This document shows positions 9,793-17,855 of a stretch of 64,000 nt of DNA, in pieces. Every line of letters begins with the position of its first letter. The first letter of the stretch is position 1. The notes under the pieces are model-generated. The model was not told the origin of the DNA and did not search any database. It saw only the letters and a list, made by a program, of their open reading frames with translations. The position numbers were made by a program, and so were the translations under genes. Source of the DNA: Clostridium algidicarnis DSM 15099 (lineage in GTDB: Bacteria > Bacillota > Clostridia > Clostridiales > Clostridiaceae); the NCBI RefSeq assembly GCF_002934235.1, contig NZ_PTIS01000001.1, positions 310,001-374,000 of the forward strand, given 5' to 3'.

Positions 9793-10353
9793 ATGATTAT
9801 AGATATATTAAAGAATAGTAAAGCTTTATTAGAAGGTCACTTTTTATTATCATCGGGGATGCATAGTAATAAATATTGCCAGTGCGCTAAGGTATTAGAA
9901 GATCCAAAAGAAGCAGAAAAGGTTTTAGAAAATGTAGCAACACAGCTAAAAGATATTGAATTTGATGTTGTTGTTGGACCTGCTATGGGAGGAATACTTG
10001 TAGCTTATGAATTAGCAAGGCAACTTCAGAAGACATGTATCTTCACAGAAAGACAAGATGGGAAGATGACACTAAAAAGAGGGTTTGAATTAAAAAAAGG
10101 ACAAAAGGTTATAATTTCAGAAGATGTTGTAACTACAGGGAAATCTTTTAAAGAAACAGAAGAGGTTATAAAATCATACGGAGCAGAAGTAGTGGCTGTT
10201 GCATGCATAGTGGATAGAAGTAATGGAAAGATACATGAAAGGCCACTATACAGTGCTATAAAGCTTCAGGTAGACAACTACGATCCAAAAGACTGTCCTT
10301 TATGCAAAGAATCAATACCTTATATAAAACCTGGTAGTAGGGATATTAAATAA
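9793..10353 (+). CDS. pyrE: Orotate phosphoribosyltransferase
   Basis: PyrE links orotate to PRPP to form OMP, which PyrF then decarboxylates. The PRPP-binding motif is [13 protein letters not shown], and [16 protein letters not shown] forms an earlier loop. It has 186 residues and a good AAGGAG site upstream. It is the last pyr gene; no obvious terminator was found directly after it. Carbamoyl-phosphate synthetase genes are not in this operon and must lie elsewhere. Confidence 0.95.
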   Translation: MIIDILKNSKALLEGHFLLSSGMHSNKYCQCAKVLEDPKEAEKVLENVATQLKDIEFDVVVGPAMGGILVAYELARQLQKTCIFTERQDGKMTLKRGFELKKGQKVIISEDVVTTGKSFKETEEVIKSYGAEVVAVACIVDRSNGKIHERPLYSAIKLQVDNYDPKDCPLCKESIPYIKPGSRDIK

Positions 10354-10456
10354 AGTTATGATTTAAGATAAGGTTATGTGATTACTCGGATAAGGCAACA
10401 TAAACGAACTATAGATATTATTAATAGAATAATATGATTACATTTAAAATACTAAC

Positions 10457-10485
10457 TTGATATAAAGTATAAAAGGTGTTACTAT
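10457..10485 (+). promoter_or_regulatory. Promoter of the tRNA-Glu gene
   Basis: TTGATA and TACTAT are separated by 17 bases, 31 bases before the tRNA 5' end. The distance and match suit a stable-RNA promoter. Confidence 0.65.
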
Positions 10486-10516
10486 ATTAATATTGGGTAC
10501 GCACCTAAAAATACTA

Positions 10517-10591
10517 GGCTCCTTGGTCAAGCGGTTAAGACACCACCCTCTCACGGTGGAATCAGGGGTTCGATTCCCCTAGGAGTCACCA
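10517..10591 (+). tRNA. tRNA-Glu, anticodon CUC
   Basis: The cloverleaf folds fully. The acceptor is GGCTCCT with AGGAGTC, including one G-U pair. The D arm has the three-pair stem typical of tRNA-Glu. The anticodon arm is CCACC-CTCTCAC-GGTGG, giving CUC at 34-36, and the T arm is AGGGG-TTCGATT-CCCCT. CCA is encoded. It reads GAG, a minority glutamate codon in this AT-rich genome. It stands alone between pyrE and topB with its own promoter and terminator. Confidence 0.95.
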
Positions 10592-10599
10592 AATGTTAG

Positions 10600-10640
10600 A
10601 ATATAAAGATTTGAAGGAATTCAGATCTTTATATTTTTTT
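10600..10640 (+). terminator. Terminator after tRNA-Glu
   Basis: An 11-base stem (AATATAAAGAT with complement), extended by inner pairs TGAA/TTCA, is followed by a T run. Confidence 0.85.
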
Positions 10641-10807
10641 GTCTTAGTAAGGGTTTATACGCTATGAAAATAATGTTTTGTTTAAAATACAAGGATAAAA
10701 AACTGTTTGATTTTCGAAAGTAGAACTTTATCTCTTTTCAATTTTGGCTAAAGTAAGTATAATAGCATTGTACTTAAAATATATAAATAATGTAGTGAAG
10801 GTGAATT

Positions 10808-12673
10808 ATGGGAAGATTAATATTGGCAGAAAAGCCTTCTGTAGCTAGAAATATAGCAGAAGCACTAGGATGTAAAATTAAAAAAGATGGATATATTGAA
10901 GGTCCAGGATATGTAATAACTTGGGCATTTGGTCATTTGTTGACCTTGTATGATGGCAAGGATTATGATGAAAAGTTAGCTTTATGGGATTTTGATTACT
11001 TTCCATATATACCAGATGAGTTCAAGTATAAAATTAAAAATGACAGTAAGAATAAAAAGGTAGTGGATAAAGGGGCAAAAAAGCAATTAGATATTATAAG
11101 CAGCCTTATAAATAGAAAAGATATTGAAGAAATTATAACGGCTACAGATTTTGATAGAGAGGGAGAGCTTATTGCCCTTCTTATATTTAAATATTTAAAT
11201 GTAGAAAAACCTATACATAGGATACTAATTAATGAATGGACTCCAGAAGAGGTTAATAAAGGGCTTAATAACCTAAAGACAAATGAGCAAATGAGTACCC
11301 TACAAGATGCTGGACTTAGTAGGCAACTAGCAGACTGGGTAATAGGTATAAACTTCACTGCAGTTGCTACAATGAAGTATACACGGGGAAGGGGGAACTT
11401 ACTTAATATTGGAAGGGTACTCATGCCAACACTTAAGCTAATTTATGATAGAGAATTAGAAATAAAAAACTTTAAACCAGAAGCTTTTAATGAATTGTTT
11501 ACTACTTTCGAAAATCAATTTGGAAAGTATAAAGGTAAGTTTTTTCATGGAAGTAAAGATAAATTTAAAAATAAGGAAAGCGTTGTTAGGTTAAAGGATG
11601 AGGTTCAGGGAAAACCTGGTGTGATAAAGAGCAAAAAGGTGGAAATAAAAAATGAATATCCACAATCACTATTTAACTTAAGTAATCTCCAAGGATTTGT
11701 TACTAGTAAATTCAATGGATGGACCGCGGATAAGGTATTAAAGGTAGCACAAAGTTTATATGAGAAAAAATACATAACTTATCCTAGGACCGAAAGTACA
11801 GCGTTAGAGGAAAGCATTAAGGATAAGGCTAAAAATGTATTAATGATACTTAAAAAGGATATTCCATTTAAAGATGAAATAGTTTTTAATGAGTCGAAGA
11901 AAGTATTTAATAATGAAAAGGTAGAAAGTCATAGTGCTATAATACCAACTTATATTGTTCCTAAAAATTTAGATAAAGATGAAATGGAACTGTATAGTAG
12001 TATAAAAAATAGATTTTTATCTCAATTCATGGATGCAGCGCAGTATGAAAATACTGAGATTGTAACATCTGTACAGGGAGATAATTATGAAAGGCTATTT
12101 GTGACTAAAGGAAGGATACTTATAAATAAAGGTTGGCTTAAGCTTTATAATGAAGATAAAAAGGAAGAACTATTACCAAAGATAAGTGAAAATGAGAAGG
12201 TTGAAAGCAGTGATACTGTTGTTGTATCTAAAAAGAGTAAACCACCTGCTCATTATACAGAAAAGACACTTTTGAAATCTATGGAAACCTGTGGTAAAGG
12301 TAATAAATCGCAAGAACAAGATGATGAAGAGTCTCAAATATTGTATGGATATTCTATAGGTACCGCAGCTACAAGAGCAGATACCATAAATAAGCTAAAG
12401 TATGCAAGGTATATCTCTACAAAGGGGAAATCACTATTAATAACTGATATAGGAAGTAAGCTTATAGAAAACTTTCCTGTGAAAGAATTAATGGATACTG
12501 ACTATACAGGAAGGCTTGAAAAAAAGTTATATGATATAGAAAAAGGAAGCTATAATAAAGATGAGTTTTTAAAAGAAATATATAATTTTACAAGGGTTGG
12601 AGTAATGAGGATGAAGTCTAGTAGAGCCACCATAATAAATGATACAAGAGAAGCAAAAGAAATAAAAAAGTAA
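10808..12673 (+). CDS. topB: DNA topoisomerase III (type IA), short form
   Basis: TopB relaxes and decatenates DNA by cutting one strand. The Toprim domain shows LILAEKPSVARNIAEAL at residues 4-20 and the metal motif TDFDREGE at 113-120; NIGRVLMPTLKLI is near 200-212, and the catalytic tyrosine is Y325 in TYPRTES. At 621 residues it ends soon after the core and shows no C-terminal zinc ribbons, while B. subtilis TopB is over 700. A weak promoter (TTTTCA, 17 bases, TATAAT) may lie near 10730-10760. Clostridial chromosomes and mobile elements both carry such enzymes, but no mobile-element genes are nearby. Confidence 0.92.
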   Translation: MGRLILAEKPSVARNIAEALGCKIKKDGYIEGPGYVITWAFGHLLTLYDGKDYDEKLALWDFDYFPYIPDEFKYKIKNDSKNKKVVDKGAKKQLDIISSLINRKDIEEIITATDFDREGELIALLIFKYLNVEKPIHRILINEWTPEEVNKGLNNLKTNEQMSTLQDAGLSRQLADWVIGINFTAVATMKYTRGRGNLLNIGRVLMPTLKLIYDRELEIKNFKPEAFNELFTTFENQFGKYKGKFFHGSKDKFKNKESVVRLKDEVQGKPGVIKSKKVEIKNEYPQSLFNLSNLQGFVTSKFNGWTADKVLKVAQSLYEKKYITYPRTESTALEESIKDKAKNVLMILKKDIPFKDEIVFNESKKVFNNEKVESHSAIIPTYIVPKNLDKDEMELYSSIKNRFLSQFMDAAQYENTEIVTSVQGDNYERLFVTKGRILINKGWLKLYNEDKKEELLPKISENEKVESSDTVVVSKKSKPPAHYTEKTLLKSMETCGKGNKSQEQDDEESQILYGYSIGTAATRADTINKLKYARYISTKGKSLLITDIGSKLIENFPVKELMDTDYTGRLEKKLYDIEKGSYNKDEFLKEIYNFTRVGVMRMKSSRATIINDTREAKEIKK

Positions 12674-12712
12674 CTATTAATTAGCTTTTACACTATGAAT
12701 TAATAGTTACTT
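12663..12712 (-). terminator. Terminator for the DUF308 gene on the reverse strand
   Basis: A perfect 15-base stem (AAGTAACTATTAATT and complement) is followed on the reverse strand by a U run copied from the A run at the end of topB. It overlaps the topB stop codon. On the forward strand it lacks a T tract and would work poorly. Confidence 0.7.
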
Positions 12713-12798
12713 AAATTAAAATATTAAGACAGATTTTTAGTGTATAACTAAGTAAAAGACAAAGAGATTGCAAATTAATATAAATATTGATAGGCTAT

Positions 12799-13377
12799 TT
12801 ACATATCAATATTTATTTCATTAGGATCTTCACCGAAAAGCCTTAATTTTTTTAGCTTGTTTTCAAGATATAAAGTGACAAATAAAACCTCTATGCCTGT
12901 ACAAATAAAGTATATACCAATTAATCTTGATAAGGTTACAAAAGCAATATAAGGTTTAAATATAATCATTAAGGCAAAACATAAAGATATGAAGGATAGA
13001 ATTATACCTAAATATCCTTTTTCCACACTTCTGCCTTTAAAGGATTTTAAAAATAAGGTTATTGAAATATAGGCACACCATAAACCTAATATGATAGAAA
13101 ATGACAATATTGATAGGCTTTCGTTGAAATAAAACAAAATAGCCACAATAATGAAAATAATCCCTTCAAATAAGTTTAAAATAAACATATAATTTTCTTT
13201 AAATCTACGTTTATCTACTAAGGTTTTTATAAGTTTTACAGAACCTAAAGTTATTAAAAGTATTTGAAATATTAATGATAAAATAGAAAGAGATTCTGTA
13301 GGATATACAAAGCTTATAATACCTATAAATAGGAATAATATACCTTGTAATATTGATAACATCTTAATATGCTTCAT
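12799..13377 (-). CDS. DUF308 (HdeD-like) integral membrane protein
   Basis: This 192-residue protein is almost entirely hydrophobic, with about six membrane segments separated by short basic loops such as KTLVDKRRFKE. The pattern (ILQGILFLFIGIISFVYP at the start, repeated paired helices) matches the DUF308/HdeD family. HdeD is linked to acid resistance in enterobacteria, but the function in Firmicutes is unknown and I do not infer one here. AAAGGAGG precedes the ATG on the reverse strand. It is divergent from the pentapeptide-repeat gene, and a long inverted repeat lies between them. Confidence 0.8.
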   Translation of the reverse strand: MKHIKMLSILQGILFLFIGIISFVYPTESLSILSLIFQILLITLGSVKLIKTLVDKRRFKENYMFILNLFEGIIFIIVAILFYFNESLSILSFSIILGLWCAYISITLFLKSFKGRSVEKGYLGIILSFISLCFALMIIFKPYIAFVTLSRLIGIYFICTGIEVLFVTLYLENKLKKLRLFGEDPNEINIDM

Positions 13378-13387
13378 AAAATTTCCT

Positions 13388-13420
13388 CCTTTATAATATA
13401 TTATAGATATATTATAAAGG
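13388..13420. repeat. Perfect 14-base inverted repeat in a divergent promoter region
   Basis: CCTTTATAATATAT and its exact complement are separated by TATAG. One arm overlaps the ribosome binding site of the DUF308 gene, and TATAAT-like sequence is present in both directions. It could be an operator for both genes or an RNA hairpin hiding the DUF308 ribosome binding site. Confidence 0.6.
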
Positions 13421-13466
13421 ATAAAGACTATAAAGAATAGCTGTATAGTAAAGAAAGAGGTGCTAA

Positions 13467-14120
13467 ATGAAAAGTAAAAAAAGCGAGTTCTCTGTAGAAA
13501 AACCGAGATTACCCTTATTATTAGAAGATATGGATTTATCCTATGAGGATTTACAAGATGAAAGCTATATATCTTCTGCTAGTATAACTGACTTTCATCT
13601 TGAAGGTGAAAGTATAAAAAGAGTTAATTTAAAGGAAACAATATTTAAAGGAAGCACTTTTATAGGATGTTCATTTTCAAGATCTGAACTAGTAGATGTA
13701 AGGTTTGAAAATTGTGATTTGTCTAATGTGAATTTAGAAAATGCTATAATACATAGAGTGGAATTTATAAATTGTAAACTTATAGGTATCAATTTAAGTG
13801 AAGCAAATTTAAAAAACATTACTTTTAGTGAGTGTAACTTAAGATATACTCTATTTTCATTTTCTAAGTTTAATGAAATAAAGTTTAATGAATGTGACCT
13901 AGCTTTATCTGATTTTCAAGAAGCTACTTTTTCTAAAGTTGGATTTTATGATTCAAAGCTTTCAGAGTGCCAGATGTCAGGTACTAAACTAAAAGATATA
14001 GATTTAACTAGTTGTGATATAGAAGGCATTGCAATTAGGATAGAAGATCTTAAGGGTGTTATAGTATCACCAATTCAAGCAGTTTCTTTATCTAAACTTA
14101 TGGATATTATTATAAAATGA
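13467..14120 (+). CDS. Pentapeptide-repeat protein
   Basis: From about residue 40 to 185 the 217-residue protein follows the A(D/N)LxX rhythm with F or L every fifth position (for example FIGCSFSRSELVDVRFENC and SEANLKNITFSECNL). Such chains fold into a right-handed square beta-helix. Some family members protect gyrase (Qnr, MfpA), but most are of unknown role and nothing here indicates a target. There is no signal peptide or membrane segment, so it is probably cytoplasmic. It has a fair AAAGAGG site and ends at a strong terminator. Confidence 0.85.
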   Translation: MKSKKSEFSVEKPRLPLLLEDMDLSYEDLQDESYISSASITDFHLEGESIKRVNLKETIFKGSTFIGCSFSRSELVDVRFENCDLSNVNLENAIIHRVEFINCKLIGINLSEANLKNITFSECNLRYTLFSFSKFNEIKFNECDLALSDFQEATFSKVGFYDSKLSECQMSGTKLKDIDLTSCDIEGIAIRIEDLKGVIVSPIQAVSLSKLMDIIIK

Positions 14121-14121
14121 T

Positions 14122-14165
14122 TAATGGTACATCAAATTTTTCATAAAAAGTTTGATGTACCATTA
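14122..14165. terminator. Bidirectional terminator between converging genes
   Basis: A 15-base perfect stem (TAATGGTACATCAAA and complement) continues into an inner T5/A5 pairing. It ends just before the 3' end of the cardiolipin synthase gene on the other strand and can serve both genes. Confidence 0.7.
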
Positions 14166-14167
14166 TA

Positions 14168-15604
14168 TTATAATATGGGAGAAAGTAGTCTTGTAATAGA
14201 TTCTGCAAATCTAACCCAAAGGCCTCTGTTTTCAAAAAAGTCAAGAGTTACTTCCTTGGAATCTAATATATCCCTTTTAAATTGGATTTCCATTTTATTA
14301 GAGATATTTTCGTTATAAATAAAACAATTTGTTTCAAAGTTTAATTTAAAACTACGTATATCCATATTTGCACTTCCAATACTACACACGTTGCTATCAG
14401 AGACTATGGTTTTAGAATGCAAAAATCCTTTGTTATAATAATAGACTCTGACACCACTTTTTAAAAGTTCTCCAACGTAAGAACTAGCAGCCCAAAACAT
14501 AAATTTATGGTCAGGGACTCCAGGAATCATAATACGAACATCAACTCCAGATAAAGCAGATAATTTTAAAGATTCTAAAGTAGTCTCATCCGGAATAAAA
14601 TAAGGACTTTGGACATATACATTTTTTTTAGCATTATTTATAATTTTAACAAATCCATTTCTAATGTAAGGACTTTTATGGTCTGGACCACTTGAAACTA
14701 TCTGAGTCCCGGTTATCTCATCTATAGACATATCAATGGTTAAATACTTTCCATAATCATGTATTATTTCTTCCGAAGCATAGGTCCAATCCATAAGGAA
14801 TCTTTCTTCTAGATCTCTTACAGCCTCTCCAGCAATTTTTAAATGAGTATCCCTCCAGTATCCAATTTTCTTATCCTTACTTAAATATTCATTTCCGATA
14901 TTAAATCCTCCGACAAATCCAACCTTACCATCAATTACAGCTATCTTTCTGTGGTTCCTAAAATTGATTCTTTTATTTAAATGAGGAAATAGTGCAGGAA
15001 AAAATACGGCGTATTTTCCACCTGAATCTACAAAGTTTTTTAAATAGCTTTTACTATTAATTTTATAAGATCCCATTGAGTCGAATAAAATTTTAACTTC
15101 TACATTTTCTTTTGCTTTTTTAGTAAGTAGGTCTATTAACATTTTACCAGTTTCATCTCTGCTTATAATATAATATTCAATATGAATAAAGCTTTTACTG
15201 TTTTCGATAGCGCTAAAAAGTTCTTTAAATTTTTCTTTACCATCAAAAATCAAGTCAATATTATTTTTTTGAGTGTAAAATGAATTAGAGTTTCTATAAT
15301 TCATTTTAATTAAGTCTATATTTTCAAAAGTGCCCTCATCTAATACATATTCTTTTCGCGAGTTGAGTAAATAATCACATTTTTTTCTTTCATCAACAAT
15401 AATTTTTTTGGTGAATAGTTTTTCTTTGCTTAAATTTCTACCTAGAAGCATATAAATAATAAAGCCTATGAAGGGTAAAAATATTATAACTAATAACCAT
15501 GCCCAGGTAGTAGAAGGATTCTTCCTTTCAAAAAATATAAGAATAGTTGCAAAAAACAAATTAGTAACAATAACTAGAATTCCTAGTATGATATTTAATT
15601 TCAT
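14168..15604 (-). CDS. cls: Cardiolipin synthase, phospholipase D family
   Basis: This membrane enzyme condenses two phosphatidylglycerols into cardiolipin and glycerol. Two N-terminal membrane helices occupy about residues 1-60, with FERKNPSTTWAWLL between them. Two HxKxxxxD motifs follow: NHRKIAVIDGKVGFVGG in the middle and LHSKTIVSDSNVCSIGSAN near the C-terminus. At 478 residues it has the usual length. GGAGT lies before the ATG. It is a single-gene unit. Confidence 0.95.
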   Translation of the reverse strand: MKLNIILGILVIVTNLFFATILIFFERKNPSTTWAWLLVIIFLPFIGFIIYMLLGRNLSKEKLFTKKIIVDERKKCDYLLNSRKEYVLDEGTFENIDLIKMNYRNSNSFYTQKNNIDLIFDGKEKFKELFSAIENSKSFIHIEYYIISRDETGKMLIDLLTKKAKENVEVKILFDSMGSYKINSKSYLKNFVDSGGKYAVFFPALFPHLNKRINFRNHRKIAVIDGKVGFVGGFNIGNEYLSKDKKIGYWRDTHLKIAGEAVRDLEERFLMDWTYASEEIIHDYGKYLTIDMSIDEITGTQIVSSGPDHKSPYIRNGFVKIINNAKKNVYVQSPYFIPDETTLESLKLSALSGVDVRIMIPGVPDHKFMFWAASSYVGELLKSGVRVYYYNKGFLHSKTIVSDSNVCSIGSANMDIRSFKLNFETNCFIYNENISNKMEIQFKRDILDSKEVTLDFFENRGLWVRFAESITRLLSPIL

Positions 15605-15725
15605 AAATTTATACTCCTTAAAATATTTGAACTACGTATGATCAAACATACTAATTCTACATAATTATTTAATTTCCTTTATTTATAAACATATAAGAAC
15701 AATAAATTGTAGTATTTTGTTTCAT

Positions 15726-15766
15726 AAAAAAAGTAAGACCTTTTGTAATTTTACAAAAGGTCTTAC
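15726..15766 (-). terminator. Terminator of the yedE cluster
   Basis: A perfect 16-base stem (GTAAGACCTTTTGTAA and complement) has a two-base formal loop. On the reverse strand it is followed by seven Us. It ends the three-gene reverse-strand unit. Confidence 0.88.
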
Positions 15767-15799
15767 CCTATGGTGCTTTAATTAAATATTATAATATAG

Positions 15800-16069
15800 T
15801 TATTCATTTTCATATATTAGTTCATAATTCCTATCATTAATTAAAAACACCTTTTCTATATCACTAATTATAAAGGGATTTATATCTTTGTCATAACAAA
15901 ATTCCACACTAATGCCACAGTTAGAGCTTAGTTTTCTAGGTGTAGGTAATATTTTGTAAGAAATATTTTCGGCGTTTATTATATTAGTAAACTTTATAGC
16001 ACCGGAATGAGTATAAAATAAACAAATATAATTTGCATCATTATTTTTCACCATATAATATAAAATCAT
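15800..16069 (-). CDS. DUF3343 protein, putative Se/S carrier-like
   Basis: This small protein (89 residues from the ATG at 16069, or 84 from the ATG at 16054) resembles the DUF3343 family, which often sits beside YedE/TusA-type genes and is proposed to carry sulfur or selenium. The recognisable part is YICLFYTHSGAIKF, then ILPTPRKLSSNCGISVEF with a conserved cysteine. It overlaps the end of the tusA-like gene by up to 29 bases, implying coupled translation. AAGGAAG abuts the first ATG, so the start is uncertain. The function is inferred from family and context only. Confidence 0.75.
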   Translation of the reverse strand: MILYYMVKNNDANYICLFYTHSGAIKFTNIINAENISYKILPTPRKLSSNCGISVEFCYDKDINPFIISDIEKVFLINDRNYELIYENE

Positions 16070-16247
16070 CTTCCTTATTTGTTGAAGATACAGAATAACC
16101 TGATTGTTTCATATAACGTTCAACATTATTCTTAGCAGTTGCATTATCCACAGTAACTTCAACTTCTTTAGGATTATTCATTAAAGCATTTTTTGTCATC
16201 AAAACTGGCTGTGGACAAGATATACCTCTAGCATCTATTTTAACCAA
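16041..16247 (-). CDS. TusA/SirA-family sulfur carrier-like protein
   Basis: TusA-fold proteins carry sulfur, and in some clusters probably selenium, as a persulfide on the cysteine of a CPxP motif. Here it is IDARGISCPQPVLMTKNAL near the N-terminus. AAAGGGAG lies nine bases before the TTG at 16247, giving 68 residues; an ATG at 16256 overlaps that site. The gene overlaps the stop of yedE. The longer YedF selenium protein has a second domain; here only the TusA part is present and a separate DUF3343 protein follows. Confidence 0.85.
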   Translation of the reverse strand: MVKIDARGISCPQPVLMTKNALMNNPKEVEVTVDNATAKNNVERYMKQSGYSVSSTNKEDDFILYGEK

Positions 16248-17331
16248 TGTTAACATCTCCCTTTGAAACTATATTTACTTTTTTAGTACCTTTTTCTATA
16301 TTTATATAGGATATTAAACCTACAACTAAAAATCCAATTAACACTGCTACCTTACCATTAAATGTAGGTCCTTTAGCACTAGAAGCTAAATTGAAATTGT
16401 GTACAAAAGCTGCACCTACAAAGAGGCCTAAAACTGTTATAACAGAATCTATATTACCCTCAGAAGATAATATTAGTTGCCTTAAAGGACAACCACCTAA
16501 TAGTACTGATGCCCACCCAGCTAAAGCCATGCCTAAAAAGTTCCATAAAGCATCGTTATGAGCTACAGGCTGATTTATAAATCCTAAATTAAACTTGCCT
16601 ATTATTAAATTTCCTATAAGCGCAAATACAAATATAGAAATAAAGCCAGATAATAAATAGGTATCTTTAAACATTATAACATCTCTAATTCCTCCAACCA
16701 TACAAAGCCTAGTCCTTTGTGCAATTGCACCTACAACGAGCCCTGCAATTAAGGCCATATAAATTGGAGCATGAGAAGCACCGGGACCTTTCTTACTAAA
16801 AAATATAAAAGCAGGTGCTGAAATAAGAAGAGCAAATAACCCTACATTAACTGCAGGAAATAAGTACTTTTCAAGTTTTGTTATTGTATAATTTCTTTTT
16901 AAAGAAAATCCTTTATTTAAAAATTGTATTCCAAGAAAAATACCAGCTGTAAATCCTACTATACCTGTAATGGCATTTAAGTCCCCACCTGCAAGCCTAA
17001 GCACCATTCTTAAAGGACATCCTAGGAACATTAAAGCACCTACCATAACAATAAACCCTAATATAAATCTGGTAAATGGCGATGAACCCCCTTTAGAATA
17101 AAGCTCTTTTTTAAAGAATGCCATTATAAATGCGCCTAATACAATACCTATAATTTCAGGCCTTATATATTGAACAACTTCCGCCCTGTGTAAACCTAGA
17201 CTACCTGCTGTGTCACGTATGAAACAGGCTATACAAAGTCCCATGTTAATAGGGTTTCCAAAGTACACAAGTATTACTGAAAGTATACCAACTATTGCAC
17301 CAGCCGCTATAATCCCCCTTTTTTCTTTCAT
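16240..17331 (-). CDS. yedE: YedE/YeeE-family transporter, putative selenium transporter
   Basis: This 363-residue membrane protein has about ten hydrophobic segments and two YeeE/YedE-type halves. Conserved cysteines occur in GLCIACFIRDTAG near the N-terminus, FLGCPLRMVLRLAGG, RLCMVGG and LLGGCPLRQLILS. The related TsuA protein imports thiosulfate through such cysteines. The N-terminal NPINMGLCIACF type is the form linked to selenium metabolism in anaerobes. With the tusA-like and DUF3343 genes behind it, import and relay of a reduced sulfur or selenium compound is a fair inference; the substrate is not shown by the sequence. Confidence 0.85.
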   Translation of the reverse strand: MKEKRGIIAAGAIVGILSVILVYFGNPINMGLCIACFIRDTAGSLGLHRAEVVQYIRPEIIGIVLGAFIMAFFKKELYSKGGSSPFTRFILGFIVMVGALMFLGCPLRMVLRLAGGDLNAITGIVGFTAGIFLGIQFLNKGFSLKRNYTITKLEKYLFPAVNVGLFALLISAPAFIFFSKKGPGASHAPIYMALIAGLVVGAIAQRTRLCMVGGIRDVIMFKDTYLLSGFISIFVFALIGNLIIGKFNLGFINQPVAHNDALWNFLGMALAGWASVLLGGCPLRQLILSSEGNIDSVITVLGLFVGAAFVHNFNLASSAKGPTFNGKVAVLIGFLVVGLISYINIEKGTKKVNIVSKGDVNIG

Positions 17332-17855
17332 GAAAATTCCCCCTTAGTTTTATTACTTCTATATAAATATAACAAATTATTCAATGCATGTTAAATATAT
17401 AAAGCTGATTGGTAAAGTCTTCTCTATCAGCAAATACAATACTGTAAGTTGTAAATAGACTATATACTTAAATATTCATATAATATATTTTTTAGTTCTT
17501 CTAAAAAGTTGTTTATTTTTAATAAGGTATCTTAAACAAATAATATAAAAATTACATCTTCACTAAATTTTAAAATTGCAGTAATAATAAAAATAACTTC
17601 AATTTAAGATAAAAAAACTAATAAATCTTATTATAAAATGAAAGAATAATATATAAATTTGTATATATATATTATTTAATGAAATTATGTTAAATTTACT
17701 AGGAGGCATATTTAAAACATAGATAATTAATATGATATTATATTTAAAAAGGCGATAGTGTATATTTTAATTTTATAAGTCATTGGTTTTAAATATTTAT
17801 TAACTTAAAACTAAGGGTTGTAGAGTAAATGATTTTAAATAATAGGAGGTATTTT
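17332..17855. other. Long AT-rich divergent spacer, no gene recognised
   Basis: These 524 bases between the divergent yedE and asparaginase genes are nearly all A and T. I see a short hairpin near 17404-17431 and an AT-only imperfect inverted repeat near 17646-17677. A possible reverse-strand promoter (TTGAAT, 17 bases, TAGAAG) lies close to yedE. There is no convincing coding frame and no known riboswitch. Confidence 0.5.

Noticed and set aside
12783-12812. Hairpin spanning the end of the DUF308 gene as its terminator
   Set aside because: The arms are AT-rich with no U run; the hairpin at 12668-12712 has a real U run and is the better candidate.
13467-14120. Pentapeptide-repeat gene as a Qnr-type quinolone resistance gene
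   Set aside because: The repeat pattern alone does not show gyrase binding; loops and the C-terminal dimer motif of Qnr are not evident.
17646-17677. AT-only inverted repeat upstream of asparaginase as an operator or insertion-element end
   Set aside because: Such repeats occur often by chance in this composition, and there are no flanking duplications or transposase remains.
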